Assembly: GCF_900111005.1 (NCBI RefSeq)
Contig: NZ_FOFV01000019.1
Location: forward strand, 62,001 to 126,000
Reading direction: 5' to 3'
Length of the DNA stretch: 64,000 bases
DNA from: Lentzea albida
GTDB taxonomy: Bacteria > Actinomycetota > Actinomycetes > Mycobacteriales > Pseudonocardiaceae
The notes below the pieces were generated by a model. That model worked only from the letters and a program-made list of their open reading frames with translations. It ran no database searches and was not told the DNA's origin. The position numbers were made by a program, and so were the translations under genes. Of this stretch, positions 35,485-43,442 are shown one piece after another; within the stretch, counting starts at the first letter, position 1; every line of letters begins with the position of its first letter.

Positions 35485-36411
35485 CGGGTCCTTCTCGCCC
35501 TCGGCCATCCGCCTGCCGCGCTCCAGTTCCGCGTCGAACTCGGCGCCGAGCAGCACCGCGATGTTCGAGATCCACAGCCACACCAGGAAGACGATGACGC
35601 CACCGAGTGAGCCGTAGGTCTTGTTGTACGAGGCGAAGTTGGCCACGTAGACCGCGAAACCGACCGTCGCGAGCGCCCACAGCACGATGGCGAGCAGGCT
35701 GCCGGGGGAGACCCAGCGGAAGCCGGGCTGCTTCACGTTCGGCGCCGCCCAGTAGAGCACCGCGAACGCGAGGCTCACGAGCAGCAGGATGACCGGCCAC
35801 TTCGCGATGTCCCAGACCGTGACGACGGTGTCGCCGAGCCCGAGGAACTCCCCGACGGTGTCCGCGACGCCGCCGGTCAGCACCAGTGCGCCGAGCGTGA
35901 GCGACACCAGCACCACCGAGCCGAGCGTGAGCGCGAGCCGCAGCGGGATCGTCTTCCAGATCGGACGCCCTTCCTCGACGTCGTAGACGGCGTTGCACGC
36001 GCGCATGAACGCGCCGAGGTAGCCCGACGCGGTCCACAGGGCGGTCAGCAGACCGATGATGCCGAGCAGGCTCGCGGCGTTCTGGCTCTTCTGCAGTTCC
36101 TCGATGGACGACTTCACCAGGTCGCCGGCCTGGCCGGGCGCGACCTCGTCGACGTACTTGATCAACTCCTGCGTCGTCGTCTCGCCCAGCAGGGCGAGCA
36201 CGGACGTCAGGACGATGATCCCGGGGAACAGCGACAGCACCGCGTAGTAGGTGAGTGCCGCTGCCCAGTCCGTCAGGTTGTCGTCGTTGAACTCTTTGAC
36301 CGTGCGTTTGAGGACACCCCACCAGGCGTGCTTGGGCAGCCTGGTGGGGCCCTCCACGTCGTTACCGGCGCGCACGGCGCCAACTGAACGAACGGGTGCC
36401 GGAGCCGACAC
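35455..36411 (-). CDS. YihY/BrkB-family inner membrane protein
   Basis: The 318-aa protein is of the YihY (formerly BrkB/RNase BN misnomer) family: NLTDWAAALTYYAVLSLFPG near the N terminus, ALWTASGYLGAFMRACNAVY, PNVKQPGFRWVSPGSLLAI, and YGSLGGVIVFLVWLWISN in the last helix. About six spans. Function in actinobacteria is unsettled. The start shown is a GTG overlapping the upstream small membrane-protein gene by 50 bp; in-frame GTGs at 36375 and 36357 would shorten or remove that overlap. Confidence 0.88.
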   Translation of the reverse strand: MSAPAPVRSVGAVRAGNDVEGPTRLPKHAWWGVLKRTVKEFNDDNLTDWAAALTYYAVLSLFPGIIVLTSVLALLGETTTQELIKYVDEVAPGQAGDLVKSSIEELQKSQNAASLLGIIGLLTALWTASGYLGAFMRACNAVYDVEEGRPIWKTIPLRLALTLGSVVLVSLTLGALVLTGGVADTVGEFLGLGDTVVTVWDIAKWPVILLLVSLAFAVLYWAAPNVKQPGFRWVSPGSLLAIVLWALATVGFAVYVANFASYNKTYGSLGGVIVFLVWLWISNIAVLLGAEFDAELERGRRMAEGEKDPSPEPRDLPG

Positions 36412-36547
36412 CGGCGAGGTGCAGCGCGAGCAGCAACAGCCCGAGCACGACCAGCGTGTTGACGGTGATCACGTCACCGAGCCCGGCCTTGGCCAGGTCC
36501 AGGATCAGCGCTAAGCCGAACGAAACCGCGGCGATGATGGCCAGCAT
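36362..36547 (-). CDS. Small two-span membrane protein
   Basis: The 61-aa protein has two hydrophobic segments (LAIIAAVSFGLALILDLA and TLVVLGLLLLALHLAGVG) and a basic tail SFSWRRARR. A clear GGAGG lies five bases before its ATG, and it precedes the YihY gene in the same orientation, so it is likely expressed. Similar tiny membrane proteins are widespread in actinobacteria but have no known role. Confidence 0.65.
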   Translation of the reverse strand: MLAIIAAVSFGLALILDLAKAGLGDVITVNTLVVLGLLLLALHLAGVGSGTRSFSWRRARR

Positions 36548-36641
36548 GTCCGCCTCCTGCTAGGGGGTCGAGCACTGTGTTGGCGGCCGGATACCCACTT
36601 GTTCACGGGGGAACCGGGCCGTTCGGAGCAATGGACGTGTC

Positions 36642-38255
36642 ATGATCGGTCCCGTGGACGTGGAGCGCTGGCAGGCAGCGGCGGTTCCGTGGTGGGTGAC
36701 CAAGGTCGGGCTCGTCGGTGGGTGGGTCGTCGCCTTCTACTTCGCCGCGAGCGCGAACGAGGCCCCGTGCACGGCCGCGCAGCCGTGCCTGCCGGACCCG
36801 TTGTTCTCGCTCGCGGTGGTGCCGTTGCTGGCCACGCCGTTGCTGCTGCTGTTCGGCCGTGTGCTCACCGGCTGTGCGATGGGCGCCCTGTTCGGTGTGG
36901 TGGACATCGCCCTCGACGGCAGTGCGGCGGCCAACGTGGCGTTCGGGCTGCACGCCGCCGCGTGTGCGGTGGTGGCGGCGTGGACGGTCAGGTCGCGCGC
37001 GGACCAGCACGAGGCGGCCGGTGCCGCGCTGGTCTCGTTGCCGGACCTGCCGCCGCAGCGCGGGGTGCTGCGGGTCGTGGCCGTGCTGCTGGTCGTCTTC
37101 GGGTTCCTCACGTTCGTGCAGTACAGCCTCACCAACGACGCGATCGAGCAGCACATCGCGAACGCCAGCCGCGTGCAGGCCGAGGTCGTCGAGGTCAAGG
37201 ACGTCTACGAGGTGTGGGTCGAGCTGCCGGACCGGCAGCGCGCCGCGTTCCAGCCGCTCGCGCCGGAGACCTACCGGGTCGGCGACGACGTGCCGGTGCT
37301 CGCCGACGGCACCTGGGTCCAGATGGCGAACGAGCCGGAGGACGTCACGTGGTGGCTGACCATCGGCGGGGCCGCCGTGTTCTTCGCGATCATGCTGGCC
37401 GCCCGGGAACGCCGCCGCCGTGCGTTGTGGACGGGTCCGGTGAAGGCGGTCCGGGTGACGGCCCACCAGATCGGGCCGCGCCGGATCCTGTTGCGCCACG
37501 GCAAGAAGGACCTCGCCACGGTCACCACCCTGGCCGACCTGGCGCTCGAGGAACCGCTCTACCACGACACCGAGGAGTTCGGCCGGGTGTGGCGCGGCGA
37601 GGAGGACCCACCGCTGCAGCTCGACCCCGTCGAGCTGCTGGTCGCGGGGGAGTGGCACCACGGCGGCCAGGTGGCGCTGCTGTCCGAGGGCGACGTCGTG
37701 GCGACCAGCACGCTGAACCGCGTGCGTCCGCGCCACACCGTCCACAGTGCACACCTGCCGGGCGTGCCGGTCACCGCGGGCACGCCGGTCGAGCTGCCGC
37801 ACGCGATCTGGCCGGGTGACCGCCGCCGGGTCGAGGGCGTGGCGCTGCTGCTCGCCGCCGCCGGCGCGCTGATCGCGCTGAAGCAGTACCCGGACTGGAT
37901 CGTGCTCGCGCTGATCGGCGTGCAGTGCGTGCTGTCGGCCGTCACGCGGTTCCAGCCGATGCTGCGCCTCGACCACAACTCGGTCGTGCTCTACACCGGC
38001 GTCTTCACCTACCGGGTGCCGTGGGCGCAGCTGCACGGTGTGCGCCGCTCCGGCCCGCAGCTCATGCTGGCGTTCGGCCCGCACGGCGACGTTCTCACCA
38101 CACCGCACCTGCCGGACCGGGAGGCGGGCGAGAAGGTGATGTGGGCCCGCGCCCGGTCGTTGATCGCCGAGCACCCCGATCAGCGCGTGACCCGCAGGCT
38201 GAACGTCGGCGTGCTCGCCGCGGCCGCCTACGCCGCGCTCGTGCTGTTCATCTGA
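36642..38255 (+). CDS. Membrane protein with PH-like domain
   Basis: The 537-aa membrane protein has about four N-terminal spans, a soluble region (residues about 165-245), one span (TIGGAAVFFAIMLAA), a long soluble region rich in beta strands, two spans near residue 400, and a C-terminal bacterial PH-like segment (LDHNSVVLYTGVFTYRVPWAQLHGVR). The name of the function is unknown. The ATG at 36642 or a GTG at 36654 could be used. Its 3' end overlaps the convergent aminotransferase gene by 8 bp. No family beyond PH-like was recognised. Confidence 0.6.
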   Translation: MIGPVDVERWQAAAVPWWVTKVGLVGGWVVAFYFAASANEAPCTAAQPCLPDPLFSLAVVPLLATPLLLLFGRVLTGCAMGALFGVVDIALDGSAAANVAFGLHAAACAVVAAWTVRSRADQHEAAGAALVSLPDLPPQRGVLRVVAVLLVVFGFLTFVQYSLTNDAIEQHIANASRVQAEVVEVKDVYEVWVELPDRQRAAFQPLAPETYRVGDDVPVLADGTWVQMANEPEDVTWWLTIGGAAVFFAIMLAARERRRRALWTGPVKAVRVTAHQIGPRRILLRHGKKDLATVTTLADLALEEPLYHDTEEFGRVWRGEEDPPLQLDPVELLVAGEWHHGGQVALLSEGDVVATSTLNRVRPRHTVHSAHLPGVPVTAGTPVELPHAIWPGDRRRVEGVALLLAAAGALIALKQYPDWIVLALIGVQCVLSAVTRFQPMLRLDHNSVVLYTGVFTYRVPWAQLHGVRRSGPQLMLAFGPHGDVLTTPHLPDREAGEKVMWARARSLIAEHPDQRVTRRLNVGVLAAAAYAALVLFI

Positions 38256-39390
38256 GCTTCGCCACGGCCTGGAGCAGGCGGTCCACATCGGACTCGTCGG
38301 TGTACGGACCGATGCCCGCGCGCACAGCGCCCTTGTCGCCCAGACCGAGCCACCGCGAGCACTCCAGCGCGTAGAAGTGCCCCGCGGGCGCGTTCACGCC
38401 CTCGGCCCCGAGCCGGCGGTAGACCTCGGCGGGCTCCAGTCCGTCGACGGAGAACAGCACGGTCGGTGTGCGCGAAGAAGCCTTGCTGTAGATGCGCACG
38501 CCGAGTTCGCGCAGCCCGTGCTCCATCTTCTCGCGCAGCTCGAGCTCGTACTCCTCCAGGCCGTCCAGCGACCGCATGAACTCGACCGCCGCGGTCGTCC
38601 CCGCCAGCAGCTCGTACGGCAGCGTGCCCAGCTCGAACCGCTCCGGCACGGCGTTCGTCGACGGCAGCAGCTTGTCCGGGCGCAACGTCTCCAGCAGCTC
38701 CGGCGCCGCCGCCAGCACCCCGAGGTGCGGGCCGAGGAACTTGTACGGCGAGCACACGAAGAAGTCGGCGTCCAACGCCTCGACGTCGACCGGCACGTGC
38801 GGTGTGTAGTGCACGCCGTCGACGTAGACGAACGCCGCCATCTCGTGCGCCGCCCGTGCGATCTCCGCGATGTTCGGACGCGTGCCGAGCAGGTTCGACG
38901 CGGCCGTGATCGCGACGACGCGGGTGCGGTCGGACAGCAGCTTCGTCACCGACTCGACGGGCAGCTCCCCGGTCGTGCGGTCGAACGACGCCCAGCGCAC
39001 CGTGGCGCGCGCGGCCTCGGCGGCCTGCACCCACGGCCGGATGTTCGCGTCGTGGTCGATCCTGGTCACGACGATTTCGTCACCCGGCCGCCAGTTCTTC
39101 GACAGCGTGCGGGCGAAGTCGTAGGTCAGCTGGGTCATGCTGCGCCCGAACACGATGCTGCCGGCGTTGAGGAACTCCGCCATCGTGCGCCGTGCGGTCC
39201 GCACGATCTCCTCGGCCCGGCGTTCGGAGGCCGTGACGCTGCCGCGGTTCGAGACCGCCGAGATCAGCGTGTCCCGGACGGCGTCCGCGACGACGTCGGG
39301 CACCTGCGCGCCGCCGGGCCCGTCGAAGTGCGCGGCACCCTCGCGCAACGCGGGGAAGTGGGCGCGAACAGCTGCGACGTCGTAGGCCAT
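38248..39390 (-). CDS. Class V aminotransferase, cysteine desulfurase-like
   Basis: The 380-aa PLP enzyme shows the cysteine-desulfurase-like (VC1184 subfamily) pattern: HFDGPGGAQVPDVVADA, SNRGSVTASERRAEE, the DGVHYTPHVPVDVEALDADF Asp that contacts the pyridine nitrogen, and the PLP lysine in CSPYKFLGPHLG. The C-terminal SASRTPTVLFSV-like and HFYALECSRWLGL segments close it. Because no active-site Cys loop typical of IscS/SufS is evident, it may be a lyase or aminotransferase rather than a Fe-S cluster desulfurase. The ATG at 39390 starts the family sequence; the frame extends 7 codons more. It follows the TetR gene with 4 bp between, likely the same operon. Confidence 0.85.
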   Translation of the reverse strand: MAYDVAAVRAHFPALREGAAHFDGPGGAQVPDVVADAVRDTLISAVSNRGSVTASERRAEEIVRTARRTMAEFLNAGSIVFGRSMTQLTYDFARTLSKNWRPGDEIVVTRIDHDANIRPWVQAAEAARATVRWASFDRTTGELPVESVTKLLSDRTRVVAITAASNLLGTRPNIAEIARAAHEMAAFVYVDGVHYTPHVPVDVEALDADFFVCSPYKFLGPHLGVLAAAPELLETLRPDKLLPSTNAVPERFELGTLPYELLAGTTAAVEFMRSLDGLEEYELELREKMEHGLRELGVRIYSKASSRTPTVLFSVDGLEPAEVYRRLGAEGVNAPAGHFYALECSRWLGLGDKGAVRAGIGPYTDESDVDRLLQAVAKLR

Positions 39391-39394
39391 GCCC

Positions 39395-39991
39395 TCATGG
39401 TGCTTCAGCACCCACGAATCGGGAAAGGATCAACCGTAGGGTCATCACCTGTTCGGTGGCGTCGAAGTCCGGGTCGATCAGCCTGCCGAACAGGCCGTCC
39501 ACCAGCCCCTGCACCCAGGTCGCGGCCGTCGGCGCGCTCACCGGGAGGGTGATCTGACCCGCGTCGTGCGCCTGCTGGAGGAGCGCCGCCAGTTCGTCGC
39601 GCACCGCCTGCTCGTTGCGGCCGACCAGGTCCCACAGCTCCTCGTCGCGGCTGGCCTGCGCGACGACCTCCAGCACCAGGCCCGCCACCGCCCGGTCGAG
39701 AGCGGGCGCGCAGAGGTGGTCGAGCACCAGCTGAACGCCGTCCCACGGGGCCAGTTCGCGGGCCCGCGCGAACACGGCGGCGTTGTCCTCGGCGTCCTGC
39801 ACGAAGATCTCGCGGAAGATCGCCCGCTTGGTGGGGAAGTAGTGGAAGAGGCTGCCGGTGCTGATCTCCGCGGCCCTGCAGATGTCCGCGACGGTCGTGC
39901 GTTCGAAGCCCTTCTGCGCGAACAACCCCGCCGCGGTGTCGGTGATGTGCCGCTTCTTCTCCGCGTGCTTGACCGGGTCTACCGTTCGCAC
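39395..39991 (-). CDS. TetR-family transcriptional regulator
   Basis: The 198-aa regulator has an N-terminal HTH (ITDTAAGLFAQKGFERTTVADICRAAEISTGSLFHYFPTKRAIF, residues about 15-60) typical of TetR, and a C-terminal helical ligand domain. The GTG start lies inside the end of the YqeB gene (13-bp overlap), so the two are co-transcribed and probably coupled. A perfect 14-bp palindrome ahead of YqeB is its likely operator, implying negative autoregulation of the YqeB-TetR-aminotransferase operon. Confidence 0.9.
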   Translation of the reverse strand: MRTVDPVKHAEKKRHITDTAAGLFAQKGFERTTVADICRAAEISTGSLFHYFPTKRAIFREIFVQDAEDNAAVFARARELAPWDGVQLVLDHLCAPALDRAVAGLVLEVVAQASRDEELWDLVGRNEQAVRDELAALLQQAHDAGQITLPVSAPTAATWVQGLVDGLFGRLIDPDFDATEQVMTLRLILSRFVGAEAP

Positions 39992-40644
39992 CTGTAGTAC
40001 TGCCTCTTCTTCTCGTCCCGCACGGAGACGCCGCGTTTGCGGATCTCCCGCGCCAATTCTGCGGCCTCCGCGTTCTCGTACTTCGCGATGGCCTTCCGCC
40101 GGGCCGTGAACAGCGCGTTCACGTCCGCGGGCAGCTCCGGCGCGTGCTCGACCCACATGCGGAACTCCTGCGCGAACGGATCGGCGTCGCGCCACCGGTA
40201 ACCCTGCTCGGTGAAGGCCCGTTCGAGCTTCACCCGGCTCAGGTCGGACGTCTCGCGGGCCAGTTCGGTGCCGTCCGGCGCGAGCAGCACGAGCTGCTTG
40301 CCGTCCGCGAACGCCGACTCGACCTCCTCGCGGCCGAAGCCGAACGTCTTGTCGTCCTTGCGCAGCGTGACCTGCGAGGGACCGACCTCGACCGACATCA
40401 TCTCGCTGGCCCAGAACAGCGCGAACACCGCGCCCGCGACCGCGCCGACCCCGACGGACGCGAGTGTCGCCCACGGTTTCGGGATGTCCGTGTACAGCTC
40501 GAACACGCCTTGGAACGGGAACCACTTGAGCGTCGTGATCCACGCGGCCGCCAGTCCGAGCCCCCAGCCCGCGGCGGCACCGGCGACCGGGCACACGACC
40601 CAGATGCCGTAGCGGACCGCCGCGGTCTCCTGCACAGTCGTCAT
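39979..40644 (-). CDS. YqeB-family membrane protein
   Basis: The 221-aa protein has two N-terminal spans (YGIWVVCPVAGAAAGWGLGLAAA and ASVGVGAVAGAVFALFWAS) and then a soluble part (VEVGPSQVTLRKDDKTFGFG, YRWRDADPFAQEFRMWVEHAPELP) that matches the YqeB family of actinobacteria and bacilli. Function is unknown. The ATG follows a -10-like TAGTAT by seven bases, so it appears leaderless. It is the first gene of an operon with TetR and the class V aminotransferase. Confidence 0.82.
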   Translation of the reverse strand: MTTVQETAAVRYGIWVVCPVAGAAAGWGLGLAAAWITTLKWFPFQGVFELYTDIPKPWATLASVGVGAVAGAVFALFWASEMMSVEVGPSQVTLRKDDKTFGFGREEVESAFADGKQLVLLAPDGTELARETSDLSRVKLERAFTEQGYRWRDADPFAQEFRMWVEHAPELPADVNALFTARRKAIAKYENAEAAELAREIRKRGVSVRDEKKRQYYRCER

Positions 40645-40651
40645 GCGCCCA

Positions 40652-40672
40652 ATACTAGACCGAGCGCTCGGT
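40652..40672 (-). promoter_or_regulatory. Leaderless promoter and TetR operator palindrome of yqeB operon
   Basis: ACCGAGCGCTCGGT (40659-40672) is a perfect 14-bp palindrome just upstream of the minus-strand -10-like TAGTAT (40657-40652), which lies seven bases before the YqeB ATG. A dyad in the spacer of the promoter is the usual position for repression by a TetR protein, and a TetR gene is second in this operon. Confidence 0.72.
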
Positions 40673-40682
40673 TTATTCTGGG

Positions 40683-41825
40683 TTATGGCAGGTAGAAGGT
40701 CAGTAGATCGCTCGTGACCGGCGGGAACAGCCTGGTCATCAGCTCGGTCCTCGGTCCGGGGTAGACGTCGGAGAAGATCCGGCGCAGGCCGTCGATGCCG
40801 TGCGGGCCGAACAGCAGCGGTGCCAGCAGGTCGGGGGCGATCCCCGCGCCTCCCAGCGATCCGGGGCCGAGCAGCGTGCCGCCCCACTCGTACGGGCCGA
40901 TCCGCTCGCCGTCCCAGTGGAAGCGGACGTGCGTGCGGTAGAAGCCGAGCACCACGTCGGTGGGTTCGTGTCCCCGCAGGCGCCCGGTGAAGACCGGCCG
41001 CAGGTGCTCGAAGAGCCTCGGGACGTCGGGGATGCGCACCATGTACTGGTCCAGTTCCGGGGCGCGGTCCGCTAGGTGCGCCTCCAGTGCCGGGTGGCGT
41101 TCGCCGACCTGGGCCGGGTTCACCAGCGCCACCAGCGCCCTGACCGCGTCGTCGTCCACGCCGGCGATCTCGCCGAGGACGACGTCGCCCTCCTCCTCGG
41201 GTGTGCTGCGGCCGGTGGCGACCGGCACGCCGTCGCGCTCGACGACCCACGTGGTCGAGCCGGTGCGGCGCAGGAGCCAGCGCCAGCACGGCGTGGTGTG
41301 GGTCATCCGCAGGTCCGCGCCGCGCTGGGCGTCGTCCTGCAGGCGTGCCAGCACGGGGATGTCGGCGTCGGTCGCCCGCCGGACGACATGTCCCGCAACG
41401 GCTTGCGGCGCCTCGACCAGCGCGCGGGTCTGCTTGACCGGGATGGAGTAGGCGTAGCCGAACTGGCGGTAGAAGTACGGCACGCCGATCACGAGCTGGA
41501 GCAGGTGGCCGCGTTCGGCCGACCTGTCGTTCGCCCAGCCCATCAGCCGGCGCACCAGGCCCCTGCCCTCGTGCTCGGTGTCGGTGGCGACCTGTTCGAC
41601 TTGGCCCGCGGGGATGTCGAGACCGGCGAGCGTCACCGTCTCGTCCATCAGGGTGAGGGTGGAGACGATCCGGTCGCCGTCGGCGGCGACCCCGACCCAG
41701 TCGCAGCCCGCGTCCGGGTCGGTCATCAGCAGGCGGGCGTCGACGCCGTCGCTGGGGTCGAGGCGGGAGACGATCAGCTTCTCGACCTGGTCCAGGTCTT
41801 CGGGGCGCGAGGTGCGGATGTCCAC
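40683..41825 (-). CDS. Eis-like GNAT acetyltransferase
   Basis: The 380-aa protein has an N-terminal GNAT domain (VEQVATDTEHEGRGLVRRLM: acetyl-CoA loop), then YFYRQFGYAYSIPV, a second GNAT-like half (RLQDDAQRGADLRMTHTTPCWRW), and a C-terminal sterol-carrier-like region ending in LFPPVTSDLLTFYLP. This is the Eis-like arrangement; mycobacterial Eis acetylates amines including aminoglycosides, but many relatives are of unknown substrate. GTG start at 41825. It is convergent with nothing; its start is divergent from the DinB-like gene (55 bp apart). Confidence 0.83.
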   Translation of the reverse strand: MDIRTSRPEDLDQVEKLIVSRLDPSDGVDARLLMTDPDAGCDWVGVAADGDRIVSTLTLMDETVTLAGLDIPAGQVEQVATDTEHEGRGLVRRLMGWANDRSAERGHLLQLVIGVPYFYRQFGYAYSIPVKQTRALVEAPQAVAGHVVRRATDADIPVLARLQDDAQRGADLRMTHTTPCWRWLLRRTGSTTWVVERDGVPVATGRSTPEEEGDVVLGEIAGVDDDAVRALVALVNPAQVGERHPALEAHLADRAPELDQYMVRIPDVPRLFEHLRPVFTGRLRGHEPTDVVLGFYRTHVRFHWDGERIGPYEWGGTLLGPGSLGGAGIAPDLLAPLLFGPHGIDGLRRIFSDVYPGPRTELMTRLFPPVTSDLLTFYLP

Positions 41826-41880
41826 GGCCGGAGTGTTTCCAGGACGGTGGTTGTCCGCAAACGGTTTTACCGTCGTCGGC

Positions 41881-42384
41881 ATGGACTGGAACAAGCAGTT
41901 GACCGACCAGCTCGAGTTCCACTGGAACATCGCGGCCCGGCCGCGGCTCGAGGGCATGACCGACGCCGAGTACTTCTGGGAGCCGGTGCCGGACGCGTGG
42001 ACCGTTCATCGGGACAACTCGATCGACTGGCAGTACCCGCCGCCGTCCCCGGCTCCCGTCACGACGATCGCCTGGCGGATGGCGCACGTCATCGTGGGCG
42101 TGTTCAACGCGCGCACGGCCTCCCACTTCGGCGGTCCGCCCGCGGACCACGCGACCTGGCAGTACGCGATGACCGCGGACGAGGCGTTGAAGCAGCTGGA
42201 CGACGCCTACGCGGCCTGGATGGCCGGGGTGCGCACGGCAGACCTCTCCAAGGCGGTCGGGCCGGCCGAGGGACCGTTCGCGGCCGAGCCGATGGCCACC
42301 CTCGTGCTGCATATCAACCGCGAGGTGATCCACCACCTCGCGGAGGTCGCCCTCCTCCGCGATCTGTACCTGAGGGAGAGCTAG
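41881..42384 (+). CDS. DinB-superfamily (mycothiol-dependent type) protein
   Basis: The 167-aa four-helix protein has DEYFWEPVPDAWTVH-type N-terminal text (DAEYFWEPVPDAWTVH), WRMAHVIVGVFNARTASHFGG and a C-terminal HHLAEVALLRDLY, so the conserved metal-binding His residues of DinB_2 proteins are present (MAH and IHHLAE). Family members in actinobacteria use mycothiol, or bind metal in unknown transferase reactions. Function is therefore a thiol transferase or detoxification enzyme at best. It lies 80 bp upstream of the quinone oxidoreductase on the same strand. Confidence 0.82.
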   Translation: MDWNKQLTDQLEFHWNIAARPRLEGMTDAEYFWEPVPDAWTVHRDNSIDWQYPPPSPAPVTTIAWRMAHVIVGVFNARTASHFGGPPADHATWQYAMTADEALKQLDDAYAAWMAGVRTADLSKAVGPAEGPFAAEPMATLVLHINREVIHHLAEVALLRDLYLRES

Positions 42385-42389
42385 TCACC

Positions 42390-42407
42390 AGAAAGTGCCT
42401 ACTTTCT
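42390..42407. promoter_or_regulatory. Perfect inverted repeat upstream of quinone oxidoreductase gene
   Basis: AGAAAGT (42390-42396) and ACTTTCT (42401-42407) are exact inverted repeats with a 4-base spacer, AT-rich in a GC-rich genome. They lie 58 bp upstream of the oxidoreductase start, followed by further AT-rich DNA. A repressor operator of HxlR or MarR type is plausible but no adjacent regulator gene is present. Confidence 0.5.
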
Positions 42408-42465
42408 AAAAGTTGGCGCTAACTGCAAGATGGTCCCACATCGAAGACGTCAAGAGGGGATCATC

Positions 42466-43371
42466 ATGCGAGTCATCACGCAGAAGACCGTCGGCGACCC
42501 GTCCGTGCTGGAGGTCGCCGAGGTCGGGACGCCCGTGGCCGGACCGGGCGAGGTCCTGGTCAGGGTCGGCGCGGCGGGGGTGAACCCGGTCGACACCTAC
42601 ATCCGCGCCGGTGGGTTCCCCGCGCTCGGCGAGCCGCCCTTCACACTGGGCTGGGACGTCGCGGGCACGGTAGTGCGGGACGGTGAGGGGTTCGCGGAGG
42701 GCGACGAGGTCTTCGGGCTCCTCGACTTCCCCGGCACGGGTGGCGGCTACGCCGAGTACGCCGTGCTGAAGGCCGCCAACCTGGTGAAGCGGCCGTCCTG
42801 GCTGACCGTGGAGGAGGCCGGCGCGGCGCCGATGGCGGCGTTGACGGCGTGGCAGGCGCTCGTCGGACGCGGCGGGGTCTCCGCCGGTCAGCGCGTGCTG
42901 GTCCACGCGGCCGCCGGTGGTGTCGGACACCTCGCCGTGCAGATCGCCAAGGCGCGGGGCGCGTACGTGATCGGCACGGCGTCGGCGGCGAAGCACGACT
43001 TTCTGCGCTCGCTGGGCGTGGACGAGGTGATCGACTACCGGCACCGCGACTTCACCGAGATCGACCCGGTCGACGTCGTGCTGGACACGATCGGCGGCGA
43101 GTACGCGGAGCGGTCCGCGCGGGTGATTCGGCAGGGCGGCGTGCTCGTGTCGATCATCCCCGGCAACCCGGCTTTTGACGTTGACCGAGCTTCGGCGCTC
43201 GGCATCCGGTTCGAACTGGTCCTGAGCGTGGTCGCGTCCGGTGCGGATCTCGCCGCGTTGCCGCAGCTCAAGGTGCAGATCGACCACGCGGTGCCGCTCG
43301 CGGAGGCCGCGAAGGCGCACGAACTCGTCTCGTCCGGCCGCACGACGGGCAAGGTCGTCCTGGTGCCGTGA
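42466..43371 (+). CDS. NADPH:quinone oxidoreductase (MDR family)
   Basis: The 301-aa medium-chain dehydrogenase/reductase lacks zinc ligands and so belongs to the quinone oxidoreductase branch. The N-terminal GroES-like domain runs from VTQK-type MRVITQKTVG to GGGYAEYAVL. The Rossmann motif VHAAAGGVGHLAVQIAKARGA binds NADPH, and VDVVLDTIGGEYAERSARVI follows. The C-terminal AHELVSSGRTTGKVVLVP is typical. It probably reduces quinones or alkenals in detoxification. The ATG at 42466 has GAGGGG six bases upstream. A perfect inverted repeat sits upstream and may bind a regulator. Confidence 0.92.
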   Translation: MRVITQKTVGDPSVLEVAEVGTPVAGPGEVLVRVGAAGVNPVDTYIRAGGFPALGEPPFTLGWDVAGTVVRDGEGFAEGDEVFGLLDFPGTGGGYAEYAVLKAANLVKRPSWLTVEEAGAAPMAALTAWQALVGRGGVSAGQRVLVHAAAGGVGHLAVQIAKARGAYVIGTASAAKHDFLRSLGVDEVIDYRHRDFTEIDPVDVVLDTIGGEYAERSARVIRQGGVLVSIIPGNPAFDVDRASALGIRFELVLSVVASGADLAALPQLKVQIDHAVPLAEAAKAHELVSSGRTTGKVVLVP

Positions 43372-43442
43372 CCCCTCGTTAACCATTCGTTGACCATGTA
43401 CACCGATCGTGTGCGCAACATCCACACGATCGGGGAGTGCTC

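Noticed and set aside
36362..36411. 50-bp overlap of YihY and small membrane-protein genes as real
   Set aside because: Not firmly rejected, but later GTG starts of YihY remove most of the overlap, so it is not reported as a coupling finding.
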